From NCBI GenBank assembly GCA_029204225.1, contig CM055092.1, positions 24,348,881-24,412,880 on the forward strand: DNA of 64,000 nucleotides, read 5' to 3'. Each line of letters starts with the position of its first letter. Positions within the stretch are counted from its first letter, which is position 1. A model generated the notes under the pieces. It saw only the letters and a list, made by a program, of their open reading frames with translations, searched no databases and was not told the DNA's origin. Origin of the DNA: Diphasiastrum complanatum. Lineage: Eukaryota; Streptophyta; Lycopodiopsida; Lycopodiales; Lycopodiaceae. This document shows, piece by piece, positions 21,110 through 32,265 of this stretch. Both the position numbers and the translations under genes were made by a program.

Positions 21110-22861
21110 ATGGCTTCCAATGGTGGGATCATGCTAGAGTCTAGTGAAAGGTTGAGTTCATCAAACTACTCTACTTGGAAAGTGAGGATGGAGTCCTTAC
21201 TTGAGTTGAATGAACTCATGGACATAGTTGCAGAAATTGAAGAGAGACCTCTCACACTTCAAGAGCAACAAAGGTTTGATAAGAAGGCCAAAAGGGCTCT
21301 TCATATCATTAAAATGAATGTTACAAATGAACTTCTCAAGGAAGTTGGAAAGTGTCAAAGTGCAAGTGAGGCATGGAATGCCTTAAAGAAGCTCTTTGAA
21401 TCAAAGTCCACATCTAGGGTATTGACCCTAAGGAGACAAATATTTTCTAGTAGGCAAAGAGAGGGTGAAAGTGCTCATGCATTTATCTTGAGAGTTAAGT
21501 CCCTAAGTGATGATTTAGCATGCATTGATGAGAACATAAAAGAAGGTGAGATAGTCCAAGTTATGCTGAATGGTTTGCTAAATGAACATGCTAACCTTGT
21601 GCAAAGTTTTGCCATTCAAAGAGTCTTGCCAAGTGTGGTTGACTTGCAAGAAATCTTATTGGCTGAAGAACATAGGTTGCAATCAAAGCTTGATGGTGCA
21701 TCCTTGCAAGGTGGAGGTGAAGAGGCTTTCTTCACAAAAGGCAAATTCAAGGGCAAAGGTAAAGGCAAAGGGAAATGGTCCAAAGGTGGTAACTTTGATC
21801 ATGATGATCACTCTTCCTCTTCCTCTTCTACTAAGAACAATAAGTCAAAGTTCAAGTGCTTTTATTGTGGGATAAAAGGTCATTTTGCAAATGAATGTTA
21901 TAAGAAGAAAAGAGAGCAAGGAGAGAGGCAAGGAAATCTTACAATAGATGAGGAAGAACATAACACATGTGAATCACTTGTTATGACTTCAAGTTTGTTA
22001 GCCAACATAGATGATAATGATCCTTGGTGGATTGATAGTGGAGCCTCATCTCACATGACAAGACATAAGGAATACTTTACATCCTTATTGTCTTATGAGG
22101 GAGAAGGTAACATCATCTACACTGCAAATGATGGTCAATGTGACATCAAAGGCATAGGCACTATTCCTATTTCCCTTTCAACAAATAGGAAAGCAAATCT
22201 TGAAAATGTTTTGTACATTCCTTCAATCACTAAGAATTTGCTTAGTGTAAGTCAAATGATTGACAAAGGACTTGATGTGGAGTTCATTGGAGATGCACGT
22301 TTGATAAGTAAATGTGGATCCTTGATTGCTCAAGGTAGGAGGCATGGTAAACTTTTCAAGCTTGATGCATGTGTGATCTCTAATCATGAAGGATGTATGG
22401 CTAGGGAGCAATTGACAAACCAAGAAGTTTGGCACAAGAGGTTGGGCCATCCCAACTTCAAATCTTTGGAGGTAATGGCAAAGAAAGAGCTTGTTCTTGG
22501 TCTCCCTAAAAGTCTTGTTGCAAACAATAGTGTTTGTGAACATTGTGCCTTGTCCAAATCTCATAGACTTGCTTATTCTAGATCTACTTCTAGATCTAAA
22601 GAAGCTTTTCAACTTGTGCATTCTGATATTCATTCTTCTAGTACAACTAGCAATGGTGGGGCAAAGATGTATGCAACTTTCATTGATGACTTTAGTAGGT
22701 ATACTTGGATCTATCTTCTTAAAAGTAAGGATGAAGTGTTTGCTGCATTTGTCAAGTTCAAGAATGAAATGGAAAACCAATTCAATACAAAGATCAAATG
22801 CTTAATATCTGATAATGGAGGGGAATACACCTCAAATAGGTTCAAAGACTTTTGTATATAG
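21110..22861 (+). CDS. Copia-A copy 2 gag-protease-integrase, truncated by frameshift
   Basis: Starts at the ATG in ATCATGGCTTCC, the first in-frame start after the leader. It gives the full gag N-terminus missing from copy 1: MASNGGIMLESSERLSSSNY, then the UBN2-type gag region (YSTWKVRMESLLEL, SASEAWNALKKLF). The CCHC knuckle, protease DSGAS, HHCC and the first two integrase aspartates follow. An extra TA (TGTATATAGC against TGTATAGC in copy 1) shifts the frame, ending it at 22861 after 583 codons. R415 of copy 1 is isoleucine here (LISDNGGEY). Gag and protease may still be made; integrase cannot. Confidence 0.93.
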   Translation: MASNGGIMLESSERLSSSNYSTWKVRMESLLELNELMDIVAEIEERPLTLQEQQRFDKKAKRALHIIKMNVTNELLKEVGKCQSASEAWNALKKLFESKSTSRVLTLRRQIFSSRQREGESAHAFILRVKSLSDDLACIDENIKEGEIVQVMLNGLLNEHANLVQSFAIQRVLPSVVDLQEILLAEEHRLQSKLDGASLQGGGEEAFFTKGKFKGKGKGKGKWSKGGNFDHDDHSSSSSSTKNNKSKFKCFYCGIKGHFANECYKKKREQGERQGNLTIDEEEHNTCESLVMTSSLLANIDDNDPWWIDSGASSHMTRHKEYFTSLLSYEGEGNIIYTANDGQCDIKGIGTIPISLSTNRKANLENVLYIPSITKNLLSVSQMIDKGLDVEFIGDARLISKCGSLIAQGRRHGKLFKLDACVISNHEGCMAREQLTNQEVWHKRLGHPNFKSLEVMAKKELVLGLPKSLVANNSVCEHCALSKSHRLAYSRSTSRSKEAFQLVHSDIHSSSTTSNGGAKMYATFIDDFSRYTWIYLLKSKDEVFAAFVKFKNEMENQFNTKIKCLISDNGGEYTSNRFKDFCI

Positions 22862-25065
22862 CACATGGGATTAAGAGGGAGATGTCTAGTCCTAGGACTC
22901 CACAACAGAATGGAGTGGCCGAGAGGAAGAATAGAACCCTTTGTGAATGTGCCAAGGCAATGAGACTACATGCTAATCTTGCTAAGTCTTTTTGGGGGGA
23001 AGCTTTAGCATGTGCTAACTATCTATGTAATAGATGGACAAGTGCTTCCTTGGATGGTAAAACTCCTCATGAGGTTCTTTATGGTAGAAGGCCGAGTGTC
23101 AAGCATTGTAGGATCTTTGGATGTACATGTTTTGTCAATATCACACTTGATGATAGAACTAAAGAAGATCCTTCATCAAAGAAGGGTGTGTTTGTTGGCT
23201 ATAGTGAAGTAAGCAAGGCTTACAAAGTGTACATTCCTTCTACAAAGAAAGTTGTCATAAGTAGGGATGTCATCTTTCATGAAGAGAATGTTTCCAATGT
23301 TGTTGATGTTGATGTTGATGTGCCTACTAATCATCATGATGTGCAAGATGTCTTGGATGAAGATGGAGATGCCACTCCAAAGCAAACTTCAAGGAAGACT
23401 CAAAGGCAAAGGGCTAAGCCATCAAGGCTAACCTATGATGGAAAAGGAAAGCAAGTGGTGGACAACTCTAACTTTTCTTTTCTTACCTCTTTTGATGAAC
23501 CAACTTGTGTAGGTGAAGCAATTCAAAAGAAGGAATGGATCCAAGCCATGGATCATGAGCATCAAGCACTCATCAAAAGCAACACATGGAGGTTGGTAAA
23601 GCTTCCAAAGGACAAGAAGGCAATTGGTTGTAAGTGGATCTTCAAGATCAAGACAAATCAAGATGGATCAATCAACAAGTACAAGGCAAGGTTGGTGGCA
23701 AAGGGGTATGCTCAAGAATATGGTATTGACTATGATGAGACCTTTGCACCCGTGGCAAAGATGGTAACTATTCGAATCCTAATCTCTCTTGCAACTCTTT
23801 ATGATTGGGATATGTGGCAAATGGATGTTACTAATGCCTTCTTGAATGGTGATCTTGAAGAAGATATTTACATGGAGCAACCCGAGGGCTATGTTTCACA
23901 TGATGAGCCTAATCATGTGTGCTATCTCCAAAAGAGTTTGTATGGGCTAAAGCAAGCACCAAGGAGTTGGTATGCTAAGCTCAATTCCTTCTTACTTTCT
24001 CAAAACTTTGTTATGAGTGAGTATGATCATTCTCTCTACTTTAGATTGAATGAAAATGATATCACTTTACTTTTGATCTATGTTGATGACATTATCTTAA
24101 GTGGTGGTAACAATCTAGATATAGATGAAATCAAGATGGCACTCAAAAGAGAGTTTGAAATTCAAGATCTTGGTAAACTTCATTATATCTTAGGAATAGA
24201 GATTATTAGAACTTCTAAATCTACATTCATATGTCAAGAAAAGTATGTTAACTCTATTCTAAAAAGGTTTCATATGGAAGATTGTAAAGTTGTTTCTACT
24301 CCTATGGAATCAAATGTAAAGCTAACTACAAGAAGTAATGAAAGATCCTTCAAGGACATTACTCTCTATAGAAAGCTAATAGGATCTCTTATATGGTTAA
24401 CCATCACAAGACCTGATCTAAGCTTTGTGGTTGGTAAACTAAGTCAATTTATGCAAGATCCTAGTGAGGCTCATTGGAAGCTAGGAAAGAGAGTACTTAG
24501 ATACATCTCGGGATCTAGAGATTTTGGCATCTTGTATGGAGGTACTACACCTAACCTTTGTGGATTTTCAGATTCAGATTTTGCAGGTGATCAAATGGAT
24601 AGGAAGTCAACAAGTGCCTTTGCAATCTATCTTGGAGATGGAGTGGTCTCATGGCTATCAAAGAAGTAACCAACTATCTCTCTATCTTCCACCGAAGCCG
24701 AGTACAAGGCATTAACAACATGCACCAAGGAGATTCTTTGGATCAAGAGGATGTTATTGGATCTTCACTTGCTAGAACCAGAGAAGACTCCAATCATACT
24801 TTGTGATAACCTTTCAGCCCAAAGCTTGGCAAGCAATCCTGTTTTTCATGCAAGGAGCAAGCACATTGAGATTGCTCACCATTTTGTGAGAGATCAAGTC
24901 ATTGCCAAAGAGGTGGAGCTTCAACATGTCTCTTCAAAGGAGTGTGTGGCTGATATCTTCACCAAACCATTGGGAAAGGACCTATATTTAATGCATAGAT
25001 CTAATCTTGGAATGTGCTCAAAGACTATGTTGAAACTAGCATCCAATGTTGAAGAGGGAGTGTGA
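22862..25065 (+). pseudogene. Copia-A copy 2 integrase C-terminus, RT and RNase H (broken)
   Basis: Continues in the shifted frame: integrase glutamate in TPQQNGVAERKN, RT with canonical TFAPVAK and YVDD, RNase H with DSDFAGD. A nonsense codon at 24667-24669 (SWLSKK-stop) splits RNase H; the rest (24670-25065) is in the same frame and ends with ADIFTKPL...EEGV-stop at the LTR. Amino-acid differences from copy 1 are few (for example E to G, A to S, I to V). Confidence 0.92.
25051..25060 (+). promoter_or_regulatory. Polypurine tract, Copia-A copy 2
   Basis: GAAGAGGGAG immediately before the 3' LTR, identical to copy 1. Confidence 0.8.
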
Positions 25066-25268
25066 AAATTGTCAACATTTCCTAGCTAGTTTGAGGCCTA
25101 AATTGGCTAAAATTGTAAATAGTTTTGGTTCTGGAGTTTCACACGTGTGAACCAGGCCACAATGTTTTTATTTACTGTATCTTTTCAGTATGATGAAGTG
25201 TCAAACTTCATACCCTTCAAAATGAGACCATTTTGATGTATTTTGGTCATATAAGCCATTTTTAGCTA
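25061..25268 (+). repeat. Truncated 3' LTR of Copia-A copy 2
   Basis: Matches the first 208 bp of the LTR up to CATTTTTAGCTA, then switches to CATTTTTCATGACTAATGC of repeat R (compare 4667). Both sequences carry a T-run at the join (TATTTTTCC against CATTTTTCA), so microhomology-mediated deletion or ectopic recombination is likely. Confidence 0.9.
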
Positions 25269-25619
25269 CATTTTTCATGACTAATGCATCAACACAAACA
25301 ACTTTCGCTAGATTTTTTGAATATTTCAACAGTCTACTAATATGGATTAGAATAAATCTCTATCTCTGATGCCTTAGTAAGGATGATCAAGAACTTTGTG
25401 AACCACTTCGGAGGATAATTGCACCACCAAGAACAAAAAATAGAGAGACACTACCAAAAAGATAGAAAAAAGAACACAACACTACATAGGGTTGGAATTT
25501 TTAATTAGCATTTAACTCTTTCCTTTCAAGATTCATTCCTTGGAAGTACAATTGAATGTGTGTGTGTGTGTGTGTGTGTGTGCACTTTCATGTGTTTATA
25601 TATATTTATATATTTATTA

Positions 25620-25651
<32 letters not shown>

Positions 25652-25711
25652 ATCAATTGAATCAAAGGTATCTAAAATGTCAGCCTAATAACTTTCATTG
25701 GCTCATTATGT

Positions 25712-25770
<59 letters not shown>

Positions 25771-25983
25771 AATTTGGAGTTTCTTAGAATAATTTGTTAG
25801 CATACATGCACAATAGGAGTCATGTCTGCTAAGTGCTAAATATTACTCCTTGAACCTAATGGAATCACCATGCTCAGTACTATTTTTCACAATTACCTAG
25901 AATCGAAGCAAAATAACACAAACATAACTATTTGAAGAGCTATGAGCATTTGATAACAAGGTATTATTTGCCAAGCTTCTAGG
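25269..25983 (-). repeat. Repeat R, minus orientation (partial)
   Basis: Matches 4667-5325, cut on both sides: by the Copia-A LTR at left and by gypsy LTR sequence at AAGCTTCT on the right. Contains (TG)n at about 25557-25582 and 25625-25652. No gene. Confidence 0.7.
25715..25766. repeat. (TC)26 microsatellite
   Basis: Uninterrupted TC dinucleotide run of about 52 bp, the longest TC version of a tract present in every R copy and only about 10-20 bp long elsewhere (for example 5092-5110). Confidence 0.95.
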
Positions 25984-26580
25984 AGTCTGTCTTAAAGCTT
26001 AAAGACGGTACTTGAAGAGGTCTCAATCGAGTCTATAAAGAAGGCTCACTGGAGTCTATAAAGACAGCGAGAAGAAACCAAAGAACTGATCACCTTTTGT
26101 GTCACAATCCACTATGATTGGCAATGGGCAACCCCTACAAAAAAGAGCCTAGGAATTGATGAAAATTATGCAAGGTAAGATGGACATATACAAAGCCTTT
26201 CCCATGACACGAAAAACACTTGGGTAGATCCCAATGTTGTACACAAAGAAATATTCAACTTAAAAGTGACTAACACTGAATGTTAGGCTACCTACCTTCT
26301 ATCCTTATCAATATGTAACTTACCTACTTTTTCACATAGCTTGAAAGCAATAGGACACCTAGGAAAATGCACCCTCCTACTCCTCCCCTTTTGCTCTAAC
26401 TAAGTGATAAACACTCTCTCATACCTATACACCTCACCCTCTCACTTTACTTATCCGAGAGTCTCCCTTACACCTCTCACACTTATTTTGGACACCTCAT
26501 CCACTTCCTAAAGACTACACATTCCGTATAAAAGGACTAACTTGCCCCTCTACCTCATTATTCATCTCCCATTCATTCAT
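25984..26580 (+). repeat. Ty3/gypsy LTR fragment with TATA box
   Basis: Matches 52865-53455 of the longer gypsy LTR: CTTAAAGACGGTACxTGAAG, the GAGTCTATAAAGA pair, then the promoter. TATAAAAGG at 26527-26534 and the downstream CTCATTATTCATCTCC correspond to the U3/R start. At about 26577 it leaves the LTR and enters gag sequence, so LTR middle and internal region have been fused by deletion. Confidence 0.75.
26527..26534 (+). promoter_or_regulatory. TATA box of gypsy LTR
   Basis: TATAAAAG in ATTCCGTATAAAAGGACTAA, preceded by a pyrimidine-rich region; the same site in the larger LTR is at 53401-53408. Best core promoter candidate in this fragment. Confidence 0.6.
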
Positions 26581-27692
26581 ATATTATGCTACCAGAATTG
26601 AACTACAGGATAATCATCGAAATGGAAGCAGAAACAAAAGGAAGGAACATCCCACCACTCAAACTCCAACAGAGAAGACTCAACGCCTTTCTAAAGAACA
26701 AGTGCAGGCCTATCGCAAGGAAGGAAGATGCTTCAAGTGTGAGAAAAAGGGACAACTTTTTTCAAATGTCCACTCAAAGATACCAAAGCTTCAAGTGTAG
26801 ACAAAGGGAAGTAGGTTGTCGTACAAAGCATTGAAGACACTCAAAGCCACGTTCTCCTCAAGACATGGGGACAAGTCCATAACAAACTCTGCTTAATGCT
26901 CATTGATACAGGCTCCTCTCATAATCTCATCTCTTTTAAGCTTGCACAAGAGATAGGAGTTGGTTCCTTCTTTGAATCTATGCTTAAGGCTAAAGGTGCG
27001 TTTGTTGATGGTGATGCAAACATTTACCCTGTAATTGAAAAACTTAGGCTTCAAATCTCCGATTACTATGAACCTATAGAATTCATGGTAAGTCCTTTAT
27101 AGGCAATAGATGTAACCTTAGGCATGCATTGGCACAAAATGCACAACCCTCTAGTGGACTATAATAAGCATTTGATTACATGAAAGCACAAGGGTAAAGA
27201 TGTTAGTGTGCATGCAGGACAAAGTGGCGAAACAATCCCTTTGGTAAGCCATATTCAGGTATTAAAGGTACTAAAGAAAGCAATATTTTCTTATTTGTTG
27301 TTTGTTCAAAGTATGGATGATGATGTTGATGGAAATATGCATTCATTGGACAATAATAGAAAAGACTTTTTACTAAAGTATTCTTCTTGTTTTTCCGATA
27401 AGCTACCAAAATCTTTACCCCCTGAAAGACCTGAAGATCATACGATAGACATTATCCCTGGAAGTTCCATACCCAATAGACCTCCCTATAAGGTAAGCCA
27501 TTCTCAAGAAGAAGAAATTTCTAAACAAATTAATGATTTGTTAAAGAAAGGTCTTATAAAACCCAGTAACTCCCCCTATTGCTCTCCTGTACTTTTGGTA
27601 CAAATGAAATATAGGAGTTTTAGGATGTGTGTGGACTATCGTGCTTTAAACAAGATTACAGTTAAGAACCGTTTTCCTAGTACCTGCATGTC
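26581..27692 (+). pseudogene. Ty3/gypsy gag-protease-RT fragment
   Basis: Decayed pol start. A degenerate zinc-knuckle stretch (KEGRCFKCEKKGQ, near 26700-26760) precedes the aspartic protease LMLIDTGSSHNLIS (26896 on), which is open to a stop at 27100. A third open stretch (27208-27720) holds the RT N-terminus: PNRPPYKVS, GLIKPSNSPYCSPVLLV, RMCVDYRALNKITVKNRFP. RT ends there, before its YxDD motif, where LTR sequence begins. Gypsy order (protease then RT) and RT motifs are clear. Confidence 0.85.
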
Positions 27693-28365
27693 AAACTGTA
27701 GAGCAATTCTAACAATTTGATATGTAGGTTCTAGAAATAGAATCTAATGATGTACCATTTGTTGGTATGGCTGCTAACCTTTTCCTAAGAATATGTGTAG
27801 GTACTAAGAAGAGTACCTGAAAAAATAATCCAAAGAAGATTCTTAAAGCTTAAAGACGGTACCTGAAGAAGGCTCAATCAAGTCTATGAAGAAGGCTCAC
27901 TCGAGTCTATAAAGACTGCGAGACGAAACCAAAGGACTGATCACCCTTCGTGTCACACTCCTCTATGATTGGGGATGGGCAACCCCTAGAAAAAAGAGCT
28001 TAGGGATTGATGAAAATTATGCAAGGTAGCCCATGACATGAAAAACACTTGGGTGAAACCCAATGTTGTACACAAAGAAATATTCAACTTAAAAGTGACT
28101 AACATTGAATGTTAGGCTACCTACCTTCTATACTTATCAATATGTAACTTACCTACTTTTCCACATGGCTTGAAAGCAATAGGACACCTAGGAAAATGCG
28201 CCCTTCTACTCCTCCCCATCTTGACCCCTCAGCAAGTCTCTTGAATGAATGATTTTGTGATTGAATGTTAAAGCTCTTCCCTAAGTTTTTGAGTTCTTTT
28301 TCAAGTTCTTGTTAACAGTGTTTTTCAGGACTTTAGAAATAGTAGACCTTCACTTCAAGTTCACA
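27693..28365 (+). repeat. Ty3/gypsy LTR with internal deletion
   Basis: Matches 52732-53270 and then jumps at about 28225 to sequence equal to 54213-54380, losing the TATA box and the 32-bp minisatellite. Ends CTTCAAGTTCACA. Followed after GTTT by a primer binding site, so it is a 5' LTR end. Confidence 0.75.
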
Positions 28366-28369
28366 GTTT

Positions 28370-28382
28370 TGGTATCAGAGCC
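28370..28382 (+). promoter_or_regulatory. Primer binding site of gypsy element
   Basis: TGGTATCAGAGCC four bases after the LTR CA end; initiator Met tRNA type. Confidence 0.8.
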
Positions 28383-28697
28383 AAGGTCTATTTTTTTTTT
28401 CTTTCTTTGTGAAGTTGATGTGAGGACCATGTGTATTCATTCTTGAATCAAATGCCAATACACAAGACTTTGTATGTTTACTTTCGAATAGATTTTCCTT
28501 CAGCTTCAATTTTCTTTTTCTTACAAGATCTCTTTAATATTAGAGCTAATAGACTCCATTTGGGGGATCCTCGAGAATTGGATCTTCAACTTGCTTTCTA
28601 TTTTAGAGACAATTCTTTGTTAATGCGAGCTTCTATCTTCCTTTTTGGAGAATGGCATTTCCCTGGATCTTCAGTCTATTCGTACTTCTTGCCTTGA
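28383..28697 (+). other. Gypsy leader or gag start remnant
   Basis: A frame of about 88 codons (28431-28697) has no recognisable gag motif. The sequence switches to the Copia-C context at CGAAATGACACTTGCGTGG. Likely gypsy 5' internal sequence; not a supported gene. Confidence 0.35.
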
Positions 28698-30004
28698 GCG
28701 AAATGACACTTGCGTGGAACATCCACGCATGGATAATCCACGTGCCCATATCCACGAGAATATCCAAGCCAATCCATGGATATATTCACGCAAATTTTGT
28801 TTTGCCCACATGTCCTCCTTTGTATTGTGCGTGGATATTCGCGTGGATATTTTCTACACGTATTATTGTGGTGGAAATCGAAGGACGGTAAAGCTCTCAT
28901 GCTTATTATCAATATATCAGATACACAGATTGGACACATGGCTGAAGCTAAAACGTCAAAAGACGTTTGGGACATTTTGAACTCACTATATGATGTGAAG
29001 GACGTAACTACTAAGTTACATCTATGAAGGAAATTCTTCACATTCAAAATGTCTACTAGTGATTCTCTTTAGATACACATTAACCAATTTAAGAATCTCT
29101 TGCAACAGATGGCAGTTGTCGGATCAGTCATAGACGATCAAGATGCAATTATGACATTGCTTTCAAGCTTGCTCTCTGCATATATGAAAACTGGGTGATG
29201 ATCATATCGACACACACAGGTTTAACTCCTACTAGAGTTATCACTATGTTGCTGCAGAAGATAATCAAAGAAGTCGAGACACTCCGACTATTTCCTCCTC
29301 TCCGACTCTATATGTCAACAAAGGCTCTAAGCGACAAAAGCAGAAAAGCTCCAAGAAGGCTGCAATGAATCGGAAACAGACTCAAAGTCAAGCACAATCA
29401 TCAGATCCATAATCAAAGAAGAAGGTGTTTGTAGGTATTGCAAGCGTAATAACCATGAGATCAAGGATTGTCGAATTATCCAAGTGAAGAATGTAGCCAA
29501 GCTACTTGATCAATAGGCAAACACAATTTCATCATCTCCCCAGGTTGAAGTGGACGAAGGCGGATTCATGGTCAAAGATCAAAGCACACTTTTGGATGAT
29601 TCATGGTTTTTTTGTTATGGAGCAACTCAACACATGACCAATTAACGTGAGATTCTCAACTCCTACACGCCTTACAACATGAAGAAATGTGCTGATCTTG
29701 GTGACAATAGGACTCACACTATTAAAGGTGAAGGTACTATAAGATCACGATTCCAGCATGATCAATTCAAATTACTATTAAAAGTCTTATATGTTTCTAA
29801 GCTCTCTACAAATCTGTTATCAGCAAGTAGAATTATAGATTTAGGTCATAAGGTAGAATTCGAATTTGATCAATGCAAAATTGTTGATAGGAGTGATAAG
29901 ATCCTTGCACTCGGCAAGAGGCAGAGTTACTTATAGAGATTGGCACACTGTTATTCTGAGTCTAGTCAAGCCTTGAAAACCTCTATTATATTCAATGAAG
30001 TGTG
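28698..30004 (+). pseudogene. Copia-C gag/protease fragment, copy 1
   Basis: Decayed copia. A promoter-like stretch with GTGGAT motifs (28709-28860) leads into gag (WWKxKDGKAxML, ISDTQIGHMAEAKTSKDVWDILNSLYDVKDV), followed by stops, a CCHC knuckle (CRYCKRNNHEIKDC, near 29433-29475), and a protease-like DDSWFFCYGATQHMT where the catalytic DSGAS is lost. The GAG-pre-integrase start (KCADLGDNRTHTIKGEGTIR...LYVSKLSTNLLSASRIIDLG) is open at 29679-29936. It ends at 30004 against repeat R. Close copy at 40640-41805. Confidence 0.75.
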
Positions 30005-31694
30005 AAGGATTTAAGATCGAATGCCACCAGGCCAAAAATTGTCCCACTTCATTATTATTGTTGCTAGAAAAACCAAATCATGTGTAGATGTTGCAAATTG
30101 TTTGATGGTTGGATCTCGAGAATCTGTGCATTGCTCCACAAAAGATTTGAGACCTCTCAAAAACTCCATTTGAATTTTGAAGCCTAAAGTTTAAGTTATA
30201 ATGGGCCGATTTTAATGTGCACTGTAACCTTGTAGTCCATAGGAGTGCGACACTCTACGCATGTTGAGGTCCACATAGGTTGGCTAACCTATGGGAAGAG
30301 GAAGCATGATCCCCTATGACTATTCCTGTGGTGGCAAGGGAGGCTTAGGCATGCAAAGTTAAAAATTTATTGTAGTAATATACAAAACGCATGAATGCCA
30401 ATTGCTTAGAGTAATGGGTCAAAGGACTAAACTTGTTTACACATGATGGAGTGTATATATACAGAAGGTTGGTAATAAGTGCAGAAATTTTGGTTTTCAG
30501 TTTTAAGCAAAATTCGTAAAAAGTACGTGTATGAGCTTCACTAGCATTTGTGCAAAATGAGCAAATTTCAAACTTATATATTAGACAAATTGCTTCTTTG
30601 GCAATTATGGGAAAAAAACCACAAAACATATAGAGTACTATGAAACAAAATCTCAAAATCTTCTTGAAGGGTCAATAAGTAACTAGAGCTTTGATGAGGG
30701 TTGAACCTTCACCAAAGAACAACCCCCGCATAAGGACTACAAATAATTACGCTTCACATGGTTTCAACCCTCTCTCAGGTCAATTTTGATGTTTTGTGTC
30801 TATCAACTAGGTCGACGATGGTTCATAATGACATTGCACAACAAACTAACTTGTGATGCAAACTAACCCTCGCAAAGCTCAAGTTGAGCAAATTGTACTA
30901 TTTTGAATCAATGGTAAACTTTTCAAAGATTGGTTTGACTATTTTATTTAAAAAATAGCAATTCTAGTAATTTTTAGTCTCTTCATGTTTAATTTTAAAC
31001 TCTTTCACAGAATGTAACTATTTTGAACTTTTTATTTTATGCTTTTCTTTTATACGTACATACATATGTATGTATAGTTATTGTGTTTTTCAGAGAAAAT
31101 AGATAATTAACTATTGGAAAACAACAAAGTAAAGAATGAAATAGATAGAAAAAAACAAGATGCTGATTTAGAAATAAGTTTAGGCTGCCAATGCTTTTGT
31201 AACTGACTATCATTAAATAGAGCATTAAAGCACTCTCTATCTAAACATTTCAAAAAAAGCACTCCTAAAAACAAGATGTCTGACATGATAAGAACTTATG
31301 TTGTAAACTTCAATTTCCCTGTAAACAATATCATCCTATCATAAATACCATATCTTCAACTTTATGATCTTTTCTATTCAATCTTCGATCATGCCAAGCC
31401 TTACACCATACATTTTTCATGACTATCGACACAAAAAACTACCACCAATCAACTTTCGCTAGATTTTTTAATATTTCAGCAGTCTACTAATATGGATTCG
31501 AATAAATCTCTATCTCTGATGCCTTAGTAAGGATGACAAAGAACTTTTAGAACCACTTCGGAGGATACTTGCTCCACCGAGAACAAAAAATAGAGAGACA
31601 CTAGAAAAAAAAACACAACACTACATAGAATTGGAATTTTTAATTAGGATTCAGCTCTTTCCTTTTAAGATTCAATCCTTGGAAGTACAATTGA

Positions 31695-31726
<32 letters not shown>

Positions 31727-31762
31727 ACTTTTCTGTGTTTATATATATTTATATATTTATTA

Positions 31763-31793
<31 letters not shown>

Positions 31794-32265
31794 CACTTTT
31801 CTGTGTTTATATATATTTACATATTTATTAGTGTATGTGTGTGTGTGTGTATCAACTGAATCAAAGGTATCTAAAATGTCAACTAATAACTTTACTTGGC
31901 TCATTATGTGGATCTCTCTCACTCTCTCTCAAATAATTTGGAGTTTCTTAGACTAATTTGTTAGCATACATGCACAATAGGAGTCTTGTCTGCTAAGTGC
32001 TAAATATTACTCCTTGAACCTAATGGAATCACCATGCTCAAAACCATTTCTCACAATTACCTAGAATCGAAGCAAAATAGCACAAACATAACTATTTGAA
32101 GAGCTATGAGCATTTGATAACAAGGTATGATTTGCCAAGCTTCTAAAAAAATCCAACATTTTCAAAGCAGGCATGTAATACATTCAATTTAAACAAGTAA
32201 TGTTTTGTATAGTCTATTGAATGTAAGTTCCTAGTGCTTTAGACCATATTGATGTTGAGAACTAA
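30005..32265 (-). repeat. Repeat R, minus orientation, long copy
   Basis: Reverse complement of 37700-39980. Starts with a cut piece of the 85-codon ORF (30018-30148) and an extra 200-bp block also at 39560-39760 but absent from the tandem units. The uninterrupted target of Copia-A copy 1 is at about 30941. The palindrome is near 31060 and the gypsy-like segment near 31300-31410. Confidence 0.7.
31696..31850. repeat. (TG)n microsatellites in a tandemly duplicated 75-bp block
   Basis: Two long TG runs (about 31696-31725 and 31767-31793) and a shorter one near 31837, each followed by CACTTTTCTGTGTTTATATA or its end. Other R copies have only one such block, so a local duplication occurred here. 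Confidence 0.85.

Larger units (their letters stand above)
19283..25268 (+). mobile_element. Ty1/copia retrotransposon Copia-A, copy 2 (nearly complete, inactive)
   Basis: 5' LTR, PBS, leader, gag-pol, PPT and a truncated 3' LTR. It lies in AP2-gene sequence (flank ACCAGATATT). Two disabling changes: an extra TA at 22855-22860 in integrase, and TAA at 24667-24669 in RNase H where copy 1 has CAA. The 3' LTR stops after 208 bp and joins repeat R, so no right target duplication can be read. Confidence 0.95.

Noticed and set aside
31631-31956. Open frames rich in Cys and Val (VCVCVCV)
   Set aside because: Translation of (TG)n microsatellites, not protein-coding.
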